The notes under the pieces: generated by a model
Told to the model about the DNA's origin: nothing
Databases searched by the model: none
The model's input: only the letters and a program-made list of their open reading frames with translations
Made by a program: the position numbers and the translations under genes
Shown: piece after piece, positions 8,907-14,190 of the stretch
Layout: the number at the start of each line of letters is the position of its first letter
Position numbering within the stretch: position 1 is the first letter of the stretch
Assembly: GCA_903835275.1 (NCBI GenBank)
Contig: CAILMK010000587.1
Coordinates: forward strand, 1-14,824
Reading direction: 5' to 3'
Length of the DNA stretch: 14,824 bases
DNA from: an uncultured bacterium
GTDB lineage: Bacteria > Bacteroidota > Bacteroidia > CAILMK01

Positions 8907-9305
8907 ATGAAACTTAACCCTTACATCACATTTAATGGCACTTGTGAAGAAGCAATGAACTATTATAAGGATTGTTTTGACGGATCCATTGAATCCATGC
9001 AGAGATACGGAAATTCCCCTATGGGAAATGAAGAAAATAAAAACAAGGTATTGCATTCTACCCTGAAATTTGGGGAGAGCATCATTATGGCAGCTGATAG
9101 TTCAGACGATAAAGCAGCAACGGGAAGCAATATCAGTTTATCAGTGAATTATTCCAATCCCGAACTGATGGAAAAAATATTTGCAACACTAAGCGACGGG
9201 GGAGTCGTTACAATGCCCTTACAGGACACTTTCTGGGGAGCGCGATTCGGGATGTGCAGGGATAAATTCGGCGTCAACTGGATGTTTAATTGCGACGTAA
9301 AATAG
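8907..9305 (+). CDS. VOC superfamily (PhnB/glyoxalase-like) protein
   Basis: This gene encodes 132 residues starting MKLNPYITFNGTCEEAMNYYKDCF, a typical PhnB-like opening. A TTG 15 codons earlier (8862) keeps the frame open but encodes residues outside the family and falls inside the -7 box, so ATG 8907 is preferred. The two beta-alpha-beta-beta-beta halves of a vicinal-oxygen-chelate fold are visible: residues 1-65 with KVLHSTLKFGESIIMAAD, and 75-130 with the characteristic DTFWGARFGMCRDKFGVNWMF. The family includes metal-dependent lyases, dioxygenases and resistance proteins as well as many members without known activity; the substrate cannot be told from this sequence. His50 sits at a usual metal-ligand position. 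It appears to be a single-gene unit, 77 bases ahead of the SulP gene. Confidence 0.88.
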   Translation: MKLNPYITFNGTCEEAMNYYKDCFDGSIESMQRYGNSPMGNEENKNKVLHSTLKFGESIIMAADSSDDKAATGSNISLSVNYSNPELMEKIFATLSDGGVVTMPLQDTFWGARFGMCRDKFGVNWMFNCDVK

Positions 9306-9344
9306 CTTTAATGGTGCAGAACACCCAAACCTGATTTCCATCAT

Positions 9345-9374
9345 GTTTTTCCGAGTGAATATTGCCTAACTTTG
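9345..9374 (+). promoter_or_regulatory. Candidate promoter of the SulP gene (TAACTTTG)
   Basis: TAACTTTG at 9367-9374 is an exact TAnnTTTG match, with a T-rich stretch (GTTTTT, 9345-9350) at about the -33 distance. It ends only 8 bases before the ATG at 9383, so the transcript would have almost no leader. Confidence 0.45.
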
Positions 9375-9382
9375 TGTTAGCG

Positions 9383-10942
9383 ATGGATCTCATTAACAGA
9401 AAGACAAGATTCTATTTTCTTTCCTTTGTAAAACATGATTTCAAAGCAAGCATAACTGTTTTCTTTGTTGCGTTACCCCTCTGCCTTGGCATTTCCCTGG
9501 CATCAGGTGCACCACTTTATTCCGGACTTATTTCAGGCATCATAGGTGGAATTGTTGTCAGCATACTTAGCGGTTCACAGCTGAGTGTGAGCGGTCCCGC
9601 TGCAGGACTTACCGCTATATGCGCTGCAGCAATCATGAATTATGGCGGCGTGGAAAAACTATTTCTTGCCACTGCCATCGCTGGTATTTTGCAGGCACTT
9701 CTTGGTGTTTTCAGGCTGGGCGGGTTTACAAAACTTATTCCATCTACGGTTATCAAAGGAATGCTTGCCGCCATCGGGATAATTCTTATTTCGAAACAAA
9801 TTCCATTATTGATTGGCTACAACCAGGCAGATTTCTGGTCCAAGGAATTATTCAATATTATCACCCTGAATCACGGTTTTGAGCACATCACAAATATTTA
9901 TGAGCATACTTCTTTGGGAGCAATTGTCATAGCTGTTTTATCACTGCTGTTACTGATCTTTTGGAAAAAGGCATTTGGCAAAAAACTTGATTTTATGCCG
10001 TCTTCTTTTGTGATTGTTTTATTTGCTTCCTTGCTTGCTTTATTATTCAGGAATTTTATTCCGTCACTTGCACTGGAGCCAACTCAATTTGTTCATATTC
10101 CCGGAGGACTTTTTTCAAAAATAAAATTACCTGATTACAAATTAATATTTTCAAATTATGAAATTATTAAAACAGGTATAATTATTTGTTTTGTTGCCAC
10201 ATTGGAAACCTTATTAAGCATTGAAGCAATTGATAAACTGGATCCGCAGCATCGCAATACACCGCAGAACCGCGAACTAATGGCACAGGGCGCGGGGAAT
10301 TTACTCAGTGGAATATTGGGAGGTTTACCAATCACAGCAGTGATTGTACGCAGTTCCGCCAATGCGGAAGCAGGTGCACATACCCGTCTTTCAGGATTCT
10401 TTCACGGGATTTGGTTATTGGTCCTGGTACTTTTTGCAGGAAGTATTTTAAATATGGTACCTTATTGTGTACTTGCTGTGATCTTGGTGCGTACCGGTTA
10501 TAATCTTGCAAAACCAAAAATGATCAGGTCTGTTTATAAACTGGGAAGGGAACAATTCATCCCTTTTGCGGTGACGGTCATTGCCGTTTTGTTTACAGAT
10601 CTTCTCATAGGGGTTTGTATTGGCATTGCGTATGCAGGATATTTTATTTTAAGGAATACCTACAAAGCAGGATATTCACTGGATAAAAAAATTGAAGGAC
10701 ATACTGCACATTATTTTTTTCGTCTTGCCATTAATGTGAGTTTCATCAATAAGAAAAAAATCAAAGAGGAACTGGAAAATATTCCTGATTACTCTGTCGT
10801 GGAAATTGACGGCAGACACAGTGTGTATATAGATTATGATGTGCTTGAAGTCATCAGCGAATTCAAAACCAAGGCGCGTCACAAACATATTGAACTGACC
10901 ACTCAAGGAATCAAAGATGTGGAGACCATTAGTGCGCATTGA
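9383..10942 (+). CDS. SulP-family inorganic anion transporter with C-terminal STAS-like domain
   Basis: This gene encodes 519 residues from ATG 9383; a TTG at 9362 also keeps the frame but overlaps the -7 box. The membrane domain (about 20-430) has many hydrophobic segments. It holds SulP signatures LPLCLGISLASGAPLYSGL (31-49), SGSQLSVSGPAAGLTAI (63-79) in the anion-site region, LGGFTKLIPSTVIKGMLAAI (112-131), and the pair AGNLLSGILGGLPITAVIVR (304-323) and SSANAEAGAHTRLSGFFHG (324-342). The last 80 residues (about 440-510; YSVVEIDGRHSVYIDYDVLE) look like a short STAS domain. Family members carry sulfate, bicarbonate or other anions; this short bacterial type is often discussed as a bicarbonate carrier beside carbonic anhydrase, but no carbonic anhydrase gene is present here. 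Substrate is therefore left open. Probably monocistronic, ending at a multi-hairpin element. Confidence 0.92.
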   Translation: MDLINRKTRFYFLSFVKHDFKASITVFFVALPLCLGISLASGAPLYSGLISGIIGGIVVSILSGSQLSVSGPAAGLTAICAAAIMNYGGVEKLFLATAIAGILQALLGVFRLGGFTKLIPSTVIKGMLAAIGIILISKQIPLLIGYNQADFWSKELFNIITLNHGFEHITNIYEHTSLGAIVIAVLSLLLLIFWKKAFGKKLDFMPSSFVIVLFASLLALLFRNFIPSLALEPTQFVHIPGGLFSKIKLPDYKLIFSNYEIIKTGIIICFVATLETLLSIEAIDKLDPQHRNTPQNRELMAQGAGNLLSGILGGLPITAVIVRSSANAEAGAHTRLSGFFHGIWLLVLVLFAGSILNMVPYCVLAVILVRTGYNLAKPKMIRSVYKLGREQFIPFAVTVIAVLFTDLLIGVCIGIAYAGYFILRNTYKAGYSLDKKIEGHTAHYFFRLAINVSFINKKKIKEELENIPDYSVVEIDGRHSVYIDYDVLEVISEFKTKARHKHIELTTQGIKDVETISAH

Positions 10943-10947
10943 CAACT

Positions 10948-11026
10948 GCTCGCGCCAGACTTCCGTAGGATGTCTGGTGTGTATAAAATAGGGCAGTCTC
11001 CGACTGCTATAATCCGAAGGATTATT
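10948..11026. repeat. Three-hairpin element at the SulP / PH-like gene junction
   Basis: There are three successive inverted repeats, each with a 3-base loop. The first has arms CGCGCCAGACTTCC and GGATGTCTGGTGTG (10951-10981; one T-T mismatch and two G-T pairs, loop GTA). The second is GCAGTC-TCC-GACTGC (10993-11007). The third is ATAATCC-GAA-GGATTAT (11009-11025), which contains the stop codon of the minus-strand gene. It lies five bases after the SulP stop, between convergent genes, so a bidirectional terminator role is likely, although no long T tract follows. The outer sequence GCTCGCGC...GTGTG recurs at 12332-12368. Confidence 0.75.
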
Positions 11027-11470
11027 CAACTTTGGATGATTTCTGATGTTCTATGATTTTTGCTGCGAATTCTTGAAACATCATCTTGTCAAATCCATCA
11101 TTGCTGTCTACCTGAAATATTTTTTTGCCATCCTCATATATTTTTAGTGAGAACCAAACAGCACCCGGATAACCAACTTTTTTTCTATTTTAACTTCGGA
11201 CTTGGAAATATTTAAAATGCGGATATGTTCTTTAAACCATTGTACGTAAACAATCTTCAACTCTTCGCCATTAAAACTCAAAAGCTCGAAATATCTTATT
11301 ACAACAAAAAAATAGAATCCGGATATTAAGGTGACTATCAGTCCAGTTTTTAAATTTGCTTTAAAAAATAAAAGTAGAAAGGAGACAAGCAAAACAGGTA
11401 ACGTTCTAAACACTCTTGTGGCGAACGTAATCTTGTTATGTATAGTAGAGCTTACTTCTTTGTTAATCAT
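11022..11470 (-). CDS. Two-TM membrane protein with PH-like C-terminal half, frame broken at an A-run
   Basis: Frame 0 from ATG 11470 gives 108 residues ending ...VLFGSH at 11144. At codons 97-98 (AAA AAG) the -1 frame continues without stop as VGYPGAVWFSLKIYEDGKKI and on through QVDSNDGFDKMMFQEFAAK to TAA at 11022-11024. The joined product is 149 residues: two hydrophobic segments (about 24-37 and 42-59), then a beta-rich part (from about 62) ending in an amphipathic helix, like small bacterial PH-like (bPH/YcxB-type) membrane proteins. The -1 extension reads as genuine protein, while the ten residues frame 0 adds after Lys98 do not. Causes could be a one-base deletion in an A8 run (decay or assembly error) or programmed -1 frameshifting at A_AAA_AAG. 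Function is unknown. It is divergent from xth and convergent with the SulP gene. Confidence 0.72.
11177..11185 (-). other. A_AAA_AAG heptamer at the frame break
   Basis: On the minus strand codons 96-98 read GAA AAA AAG, so the heptamer A AAA AAG (11183-11177) is exactly in the zero-frame register of the classic dnaX-type slippery site. A -1 slip would yield Lys-Lys then Val-Gly-Tyr and restore the downstream domain. No strong stem-loop is evident within the next 30 bases and no clear upstream Shine-Dalgarno stimulator was found, so a simple homopolymer indel is the competing and perhaps likelier reading. Confidence 0.5.
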
Positions 11471-11474
11471 ATTA

Positions 11475-11482
11475 CAAATTAA
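11475..11482 (-). promoter_or_regulatory. Weak candidate -7 box of the PH-like gene
   Basis: On the minus strand TTAATTTG is one mismatch from TAnnTTTG and ends four bases before ATG 11470. The spacing equals that in front of hldD. No convincing -33 element is seen. Confidence 0.28.
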
Positions 11483-11517
11483 AGTATTTTCTTAATGTAA
11501 ATGAAAAATAAAGTGCA

Positions 11518-11548
11518 TTGACAATTTTAAATTTTTCCTTTAACTTGC
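11518..11548 (+). promoter_or_regulatory. Candidate promoter of xth
   Basis: TTG (11518-11520) is followed after 20 bases by TAACTTGC (11541-11548), a shortened form of TAnnTTTG. The ATG at 11557 follows 8 bases later, the same arrangement as the SulP gene. The spacing is right but the -7 box is imperfect. Confidence 0.35.
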
Positions 11549-11556
11549 GTCGCATT

Positions 11557-12318
11557 ATGAAAATAATCTCATACAACGTAAATGGTATCCGTTCAGCACT
11601 TGGTAAAAACCTTGCCGGATGGATACAACACGAAAAACCCGATGTCCTTTGCCTTCAGGAAATAAAAGCACAGGTGGATCAGATTGATGCCTATTTATTT
11701 GAAACCATGGGTTATCATGCCTACTGGAATCCTGCCGTCAAAAAGGGATACAGCGGAACAGCGATACTCAGTAAAACCAAGCCCGATAATATTGTAGTCG
11801 GTTGTGGAAATAAAGCCTACGATGATGAAGGCAGAGTGATCCGTGCCGACTTCGGTGATATTTCAGTGATGTCAGTATATCTGCCATCGGGCAGCAGTGG
11901 CGATGAAAGGCAGGCATTCAAAATGCAGTTCCTTGATTTTTTCCTGCCCTTTGCAGAAGGTGTTGCTAAAGAACGTCCGAATCTTGTTATTTGCGGAGAT
12001 ATAAATATTTGTCACCAGGCAATAGATATACACGATCCGAAAGGTAATACAAAAAGTTCAGGCTTTCTTCCTGAAGAACGTGAGTGGATGGGTAAATTCC
12101 TTGAATCAGGTTTTACGGATTCATGGAGGCATTTGAATCCCGAATCCAAGAAGTACAGTTGGTGGAGTTTCCGTGCCAATTCCCGTGCAAATAACAAGGG
12201 CTGGCGCATAGATTATCATCTGGTAAGCAATGCCCTTAAAGATAGGATCATGGAAGCGGAAATTTATAACGATGCCATGCATTCGGACCATTGCCCTATT
12301 ATGGTGGAAATACAATAA
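11557..12318 (+). CDS. xth: Exodeoxyribonuclease III / AP endonuclease
   Basis: This gene encodes 253 residues, a normal ExoIII length. ATG 11557 gives the canonical start MKIISYNVNGIRSA; an in-frame TTG at 11518 would add 13 residues outside the family. Active-site residues of the exonuclease-endonuclease-phosphatase fold are all visible: Asn7, Glu35 in LCLQEIKA, Tyr108 in SVYLPSGS, Asp148 and Asn150 in ICGDINICH, Asp219 in GWRIDYHLVS, and Asp244-His245 in HSDHCPIMVE. The WWSFRANSRANNKGWRIDYH stretch is the usual DNA-binding region. It acts in base-excision repair, cutting at abasic sites and removing 3' blocking groups, with Mg2+. It stands alone, followed by the second multi-hairpin element. 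No abnormality is seen. Confidence 0.96.
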   Translation: MKIISYNVNGIRSALGKNLAGWIQHEKPDVLCLQEIKAQVDQIDAYLFETMGYHAYWNPAVKKGYSGTAILSKTKPDNIVVGCGNKAYDDEGRVIRADFGDISVMSVYLPSGSSGDERQAFKMQFLDFFLPFAEGVAKERPNLVICGDINICHQAIDIHDPKGNTKSSGFLPEEREWMGKFLESGFTDSWRHLNPESKKYSWWSFRANSRANNKGWRIDYHLVSNALKDRIMEAEIYNDAMHSDHCPIMVEIQ

Positions 12319-12331
12319 GTTCGGATTTGTA

Positions 12332-12400
12332 GCTCGCGCGAGTCTTTAGCGCAGCGATGACTCGTGTGAAAGAGATGGAAGTGAGTCTTTAGACTCACTT
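12332..12400. repeat. Two-hairpin element between xth and the hldD operon end
   Basis: The first hairpin pairs CGCGCGAGTC (12335-12344) with GACTCGTGTG (12359-12368), including two G-T pairs, around a 14-base loop. The second is a perfect 9-bp stem: AAGTGAGTC (12379-12387), loop TTTA, GACTCACTT (12392-12400). It lies between the xth stop and the stop of the minus-strand small gene (12406), so it probably ends transcription from both sides. The outer arms GCTCGCGC...GTGTG are the same as in the element at 10948, while the inner stem bases are swapped in pairs. Confidence 0.72.
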
Positions 12401-12405
12401 AGCCA

Positions 12406-12570
12406 CTAATGCAGCCTGAGCCAACCAAAGAACAGTGCTGTTCCCACAACAATAAATCCTCCAGCCACCCAGTAAAACTTTTTTGATTTTCCGGAATATA
12501 AGAATGCGCGTATAAGGAAAGCTCCTCCTGCTACCAAAAAGCAAATCCCATAAATTTTTGCAAGTTCCAT
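12406..12570 (-). CDS. Small membrane protein (54 residues) behind hldD
   Basis: ATG at 12570-12568 opens a 54-residue frame, MELAKIYGICFLVAGGAFLI through to GTALFFGWLRLH, ended by TAG at 12408-12406. Two hydrophobic segments (about 6-24 and 34-52) are separated by a basic loop (SGKSKKF), giving a hairpin membrane protein with a positively charged turn. It starts 20 bases after the hldD stop on the same strand and is bounded downstream by a perfect hairpin, consistent with co-transcription. No family was recognised. Codon choice looks protein-like and the hydrophobic pattern is regular, but its size makes the call less certain than its neighbours. Confidence 0.65.
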   Translation of the reverse strand: MELAKIYGICFLVAGGAFLIRAFLYSGKSKKFYWVAGGFIVVGTALFFGWLRLH

Positions 12571-12590
12571 GGAGTTAAGTTAAAGTTAAT

Positions 12591-13562
12591 TTACATATAC
12601 TTCCCGTCCAACAAATAATCCTTCACATATTCATCCACGCCTTCTGCAAGGGAATGAAAAGGTTTGTTGTAGCCAATGGAAATAAGTTTGTGCATATTGG
12701 CTTCTGTGAAGTACTGGTATTTATCACGGATATCTTCAGGAGTATCTATGAAGGAAATGTCTTCCGGAATATCCATTGCCTTGAAAGTGTTTTTAACGAG
12801 GGATAAAAATGTTTCAGCCTTGCCGCTACCGAGATTGTAAATACCATTGTCCTCTTTTCTGCGGTGGTGCATGAGGAAATATAAAACATCCGTCACATCC
12901 TTTACGTAAACGAAATCACGCATTTGTTCGCCATCCTTGAAGTTCGGATTGTGTGAACGGAATAATTTCATTTTTCCCGTTTCCTTGATTTGTTTGAATG
13001 CATGTAGGATCACCGATGCCATTCTGCCCTTGTGGTATTCATTCGGGCCATATACATTGAAAAACTTTAAACCCACCCAGAAGTAAGGAGTCTTTTCCTG
13101 TAGGATCGCCCATTTATCAAATTCATTCTTGGAGATTCCGTAAGGATTTAGCGGCTGCAATTTTGGAATCACCTCATTGGTATCATCATAACCAAATTCG
13201 CCTCCACCGTATGTAGCAGCGGAAGATGCATATACCAATGGCAAGCCATATTCCACGCAAGCCTGCCAAACGCCCTGTGTGTAGTCCAGATTCAGGCGAT
13301 TGAGCAATTCCATATCAAACTCAGTGGTATCTGTGCGCGCACCCAGATGGAAAACAAACTGCACCAGTCGGTGATTATCCTTCAGCCATTTGAAAAAACC
13401 ATCGCGATGCACCATAGCGGTAATCTTCTTCCCTTCCAGATTCTTCATCTTTTCAGGACTGCTAAAGTCATCAACCACAATAATATCATTGTAGTTTTCA
13501 GCATTAAGCTTAGCCACCAGGGCACTGCCAATAAAACCCGCTGCTCCGGTTACAATTATCAT
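12591..13562 (-). CDS. hldD: ADP-glyceromanno-heptose 6-epimerase
   Basis: This gene encodes 323 residues, close to the usual HldD length. It is an extended short-chain dehydrogenase/reductase with the nucleotide-binding GAAGFIGS (6-13), acidic DD at 31-32, and FHLGARTDTTEFD (71-83), where HldD proteins have a GA-x-(S/T)-TTE signature. The catalytic YGISK has Tyr141 and Lys145. Lys178 in YHKGRMASV matches the second catalytic base described for E. coli HldD. DGEQMRDFVYVKDV (210-223) is also diagnostic. The enzyme converts ADP-D-glycero-D-manno-heptose to the L-glycero form for the lipopolysaccharide inner core. Start ATG 13562 is preceded by TACCTTTGCACC, a -7 box only four bases away. Divergent from queD; a small membrane-protein gene follows on the same strand. 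Confidence 0.95.
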   Translation of the reverse strand: MIIVTGAAGFIGSALVAKLNAENYNDIIVVDDFSSPEKMKNLEGKKITAMVHRDGFFKWLKDNHRLVQFVFHLGARTDTTEFDMELLNRLNLDYTQGVWQACVEYGLPLVYASSAATYGGGEFGYDDTNEVIPKLQPLNPYGISKNEFDKWAILQEKTPYFWVGLKFFNVYGPNEYHKGRMASVILHAFKQIKETGKMKLFRSHNPNFKDGEQMRDFVYVKDVTDVLYFLMHHRRKEDNGIYNLGSGKAETFLSLVKNTFKAMDIPEDISFIDTPEDIRDKYQYFTEANMHKLISIGYNKPFHSLAEGVDEYVKDYLLDGKYM

Positions 13563-13566
13563 GGTG

Positions 13567-13574
13567 CAAAGGTA
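13567..13574 (-). promoter_or_regulatory. Candidate -7 box of hldD (TACCTTTG)
   Basis: Minus-strand TACCTTTG matches TAnnTTTG exactly and ends four bases before the ATG, predicting a leaderless or near-leaderless transcript. No clear TTG was found at the -33 distance. Confidence 0.42.
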
Positions 13575-13612
13575 CTAATCCCCATGAAGTTTTATTCCCT
13601 GGAATTTGGACA

Positions 13613-13644
13613 TTTGTCTTTTGGAATTTACAATCGTATCTTTG
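13613..13644 (+). promoter_or_regulatory. Promoter of queD (TTTG-N20-TATCTTTG)
   Basis: TTTG at 13613-13616, a 20-base spacer, then TATCTTTG at 13637-13644 match the full Bacteroidota housekeeping promoter pattern. Transcription would begin near 13650, which excludes the in-frame ATG at 13584 and favours the TTG at 13662 as start. Confidence 0.55.
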
Positions 13645-13661
13645 CAGCTAAATTTAGAGCT

Positions 13662-14078
13662 TTGGCAATCTGCTATATAACAAGAAAAGAGCATTTTAAC
13701 GCTGCCCACCGCCTATCGCGGGAGGACTGGAGCGACGAGAAGAACGAGGAGGTTTTCGGCAGGTGTGCCAATAAAAACTGGCACGGGCATAATTTCACAC
13801 TGCATGTTACCATCAAGGGGGAACCGAGCCCCGAAACCGGTTTCATTGTGGATCTTAAATACCTGAGTAAGATCATCCAGAAATACATTATTGATGAAAT
13901 GGACCACAGGAACCTGAACCTGGACGTGGCTTTTATGAAGGGAATATTGCCTTCTATTGAAAACATTGCCATACAGGTCTGGAAACAACTGGAGCCGCAT
14001 TTACCCGCAGGCTCATTGCATTGCATCAAGATCGTGGAAACGGAAAATAATTTGGTAGAATATTTCGGGGAAGAATAA
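13662..14078 (+). CDS. queD: 6-pyruvoyl-tetrahydropterin / 6-carboxytetrahydropterin synthase
   Basis: This gene encodes 138 residues from TTG 13662. The family's N-terminus (ITRKEHFNAAHRL) begins just after this codon, no ATG is available nearby, and a good promoter sits at 13613-13644. An in-frame ATG at 13584 would add 26 residues unlike the family. Zinc ligands are His16 (NAAHRL) and His41 and His43 (NWHGHN). Cys35 in VFGRCANKNW is the candidate catalytic Cys; MDHRNLNLDV (80-89) and ETENNLVEYF (126-135) are typical. The PTSEN-like motif reads PSIEN (97-101). T-fold enzymes of this type act on dihydroneopterin triphosphate, giving the queuosine precursor 6-carboxytetrahydropterin (QueD) or 6-pyruvoyl-tetrahydropterin (PTPS). 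No other que genes are in the window, so the symbol rests on the family only. Confidence 0.88.
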   Translation: MAICYITRKEHFNAAHRLSREDWSDEKNEEVFGRCANKNWHGHNFTLHVTIKGEPSPETGFIVDLKYLSKIIQKYIIDEMDHRNLNLDVAFMKGILPSIENIAIQVWKQLEPHLPAGSLHCIKIVETENNLVEYFGEE

Positions 14079-14097
14079 CCCCTGACCCCTAAAGGGG
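14079..14097. repeat. CCCC-TGA-CCCC-TAAA-GGGG motif after queD
   Basis: Directly after the queD stop, two CCCC runs (14079-14082 and 14086-14089) are followed by GGGG (14094-14097). The inner pair can form a short four-pair hairpin with a TAAA loop. There is no following T tract, so terminator function is doubtful. Similar C-run/G-run motifs are, to my recollection, frequent between Bacteroidota genes. Confidence 0.4.
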
Positions 14098-14111
14098 AAC
14101 AGCGCATTTTA

Positions 14112-14160
14112 AACTCATAACTTATAACTCATAACTTATAACTCATAATTCATAACTTAG
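14112..14160 (+). repeat. Seven-unit heptamer tandem repeat upstream of fabD
   Basis: There are seven consecutive 7-base units: AACTCAT, AACTTAT, AACTCAT, AACTTAT, AACTCAT, AATTCAT, AACTTAG. The first four alternate, so a 14-base period is also exact over 28 bases. The array ends three bases before the ATG at 14164 and 30 before the ATG at 14191. The last TAACTTAG (14153-14160) is one mismatch from the -7 consensus. Its TAG is also an in-frame stop that bounds the fabD frame. Confidence 0.85.
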
Positions 14161-14190
14161 AGCATGACATACTATCTGGACGAAACAAGA

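Noticed and set aside
9306..9330. GGTG-CAGAA-CACC hairpin after the VOC gene as terminator
   Set aside because: The stem is only four pairs with no T tract; too weak to call.
9383..10942. Bicarbonate-uptake module (SulP plus carbonic anhydrase)
   Set aside because: No carbonic anhydrase frame is adjacent; neighbours are a VOC protein and a PH-like protein.
10948..11026. Possible tRNA or riboswitch cloverleaf from three adjacent hairpins
   Set aside because: There is no closing acceptor stem, no T-loop consensus and no anticodon-loop geometry; all loops are three bases, and the place is a 3' junction, not a 5' leader.
13673..14107. Minus-strand frame of 144 codons opposite queD
   Set aside because: The plus-strand QueD motifs and zinc ligands are intact, and the antisense product resembles nothing known to me.
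14112..14160. CRISPR-like array
   Set aside because: Units are 7 bases and contiguous, with no spacers and no cas genes nearby.
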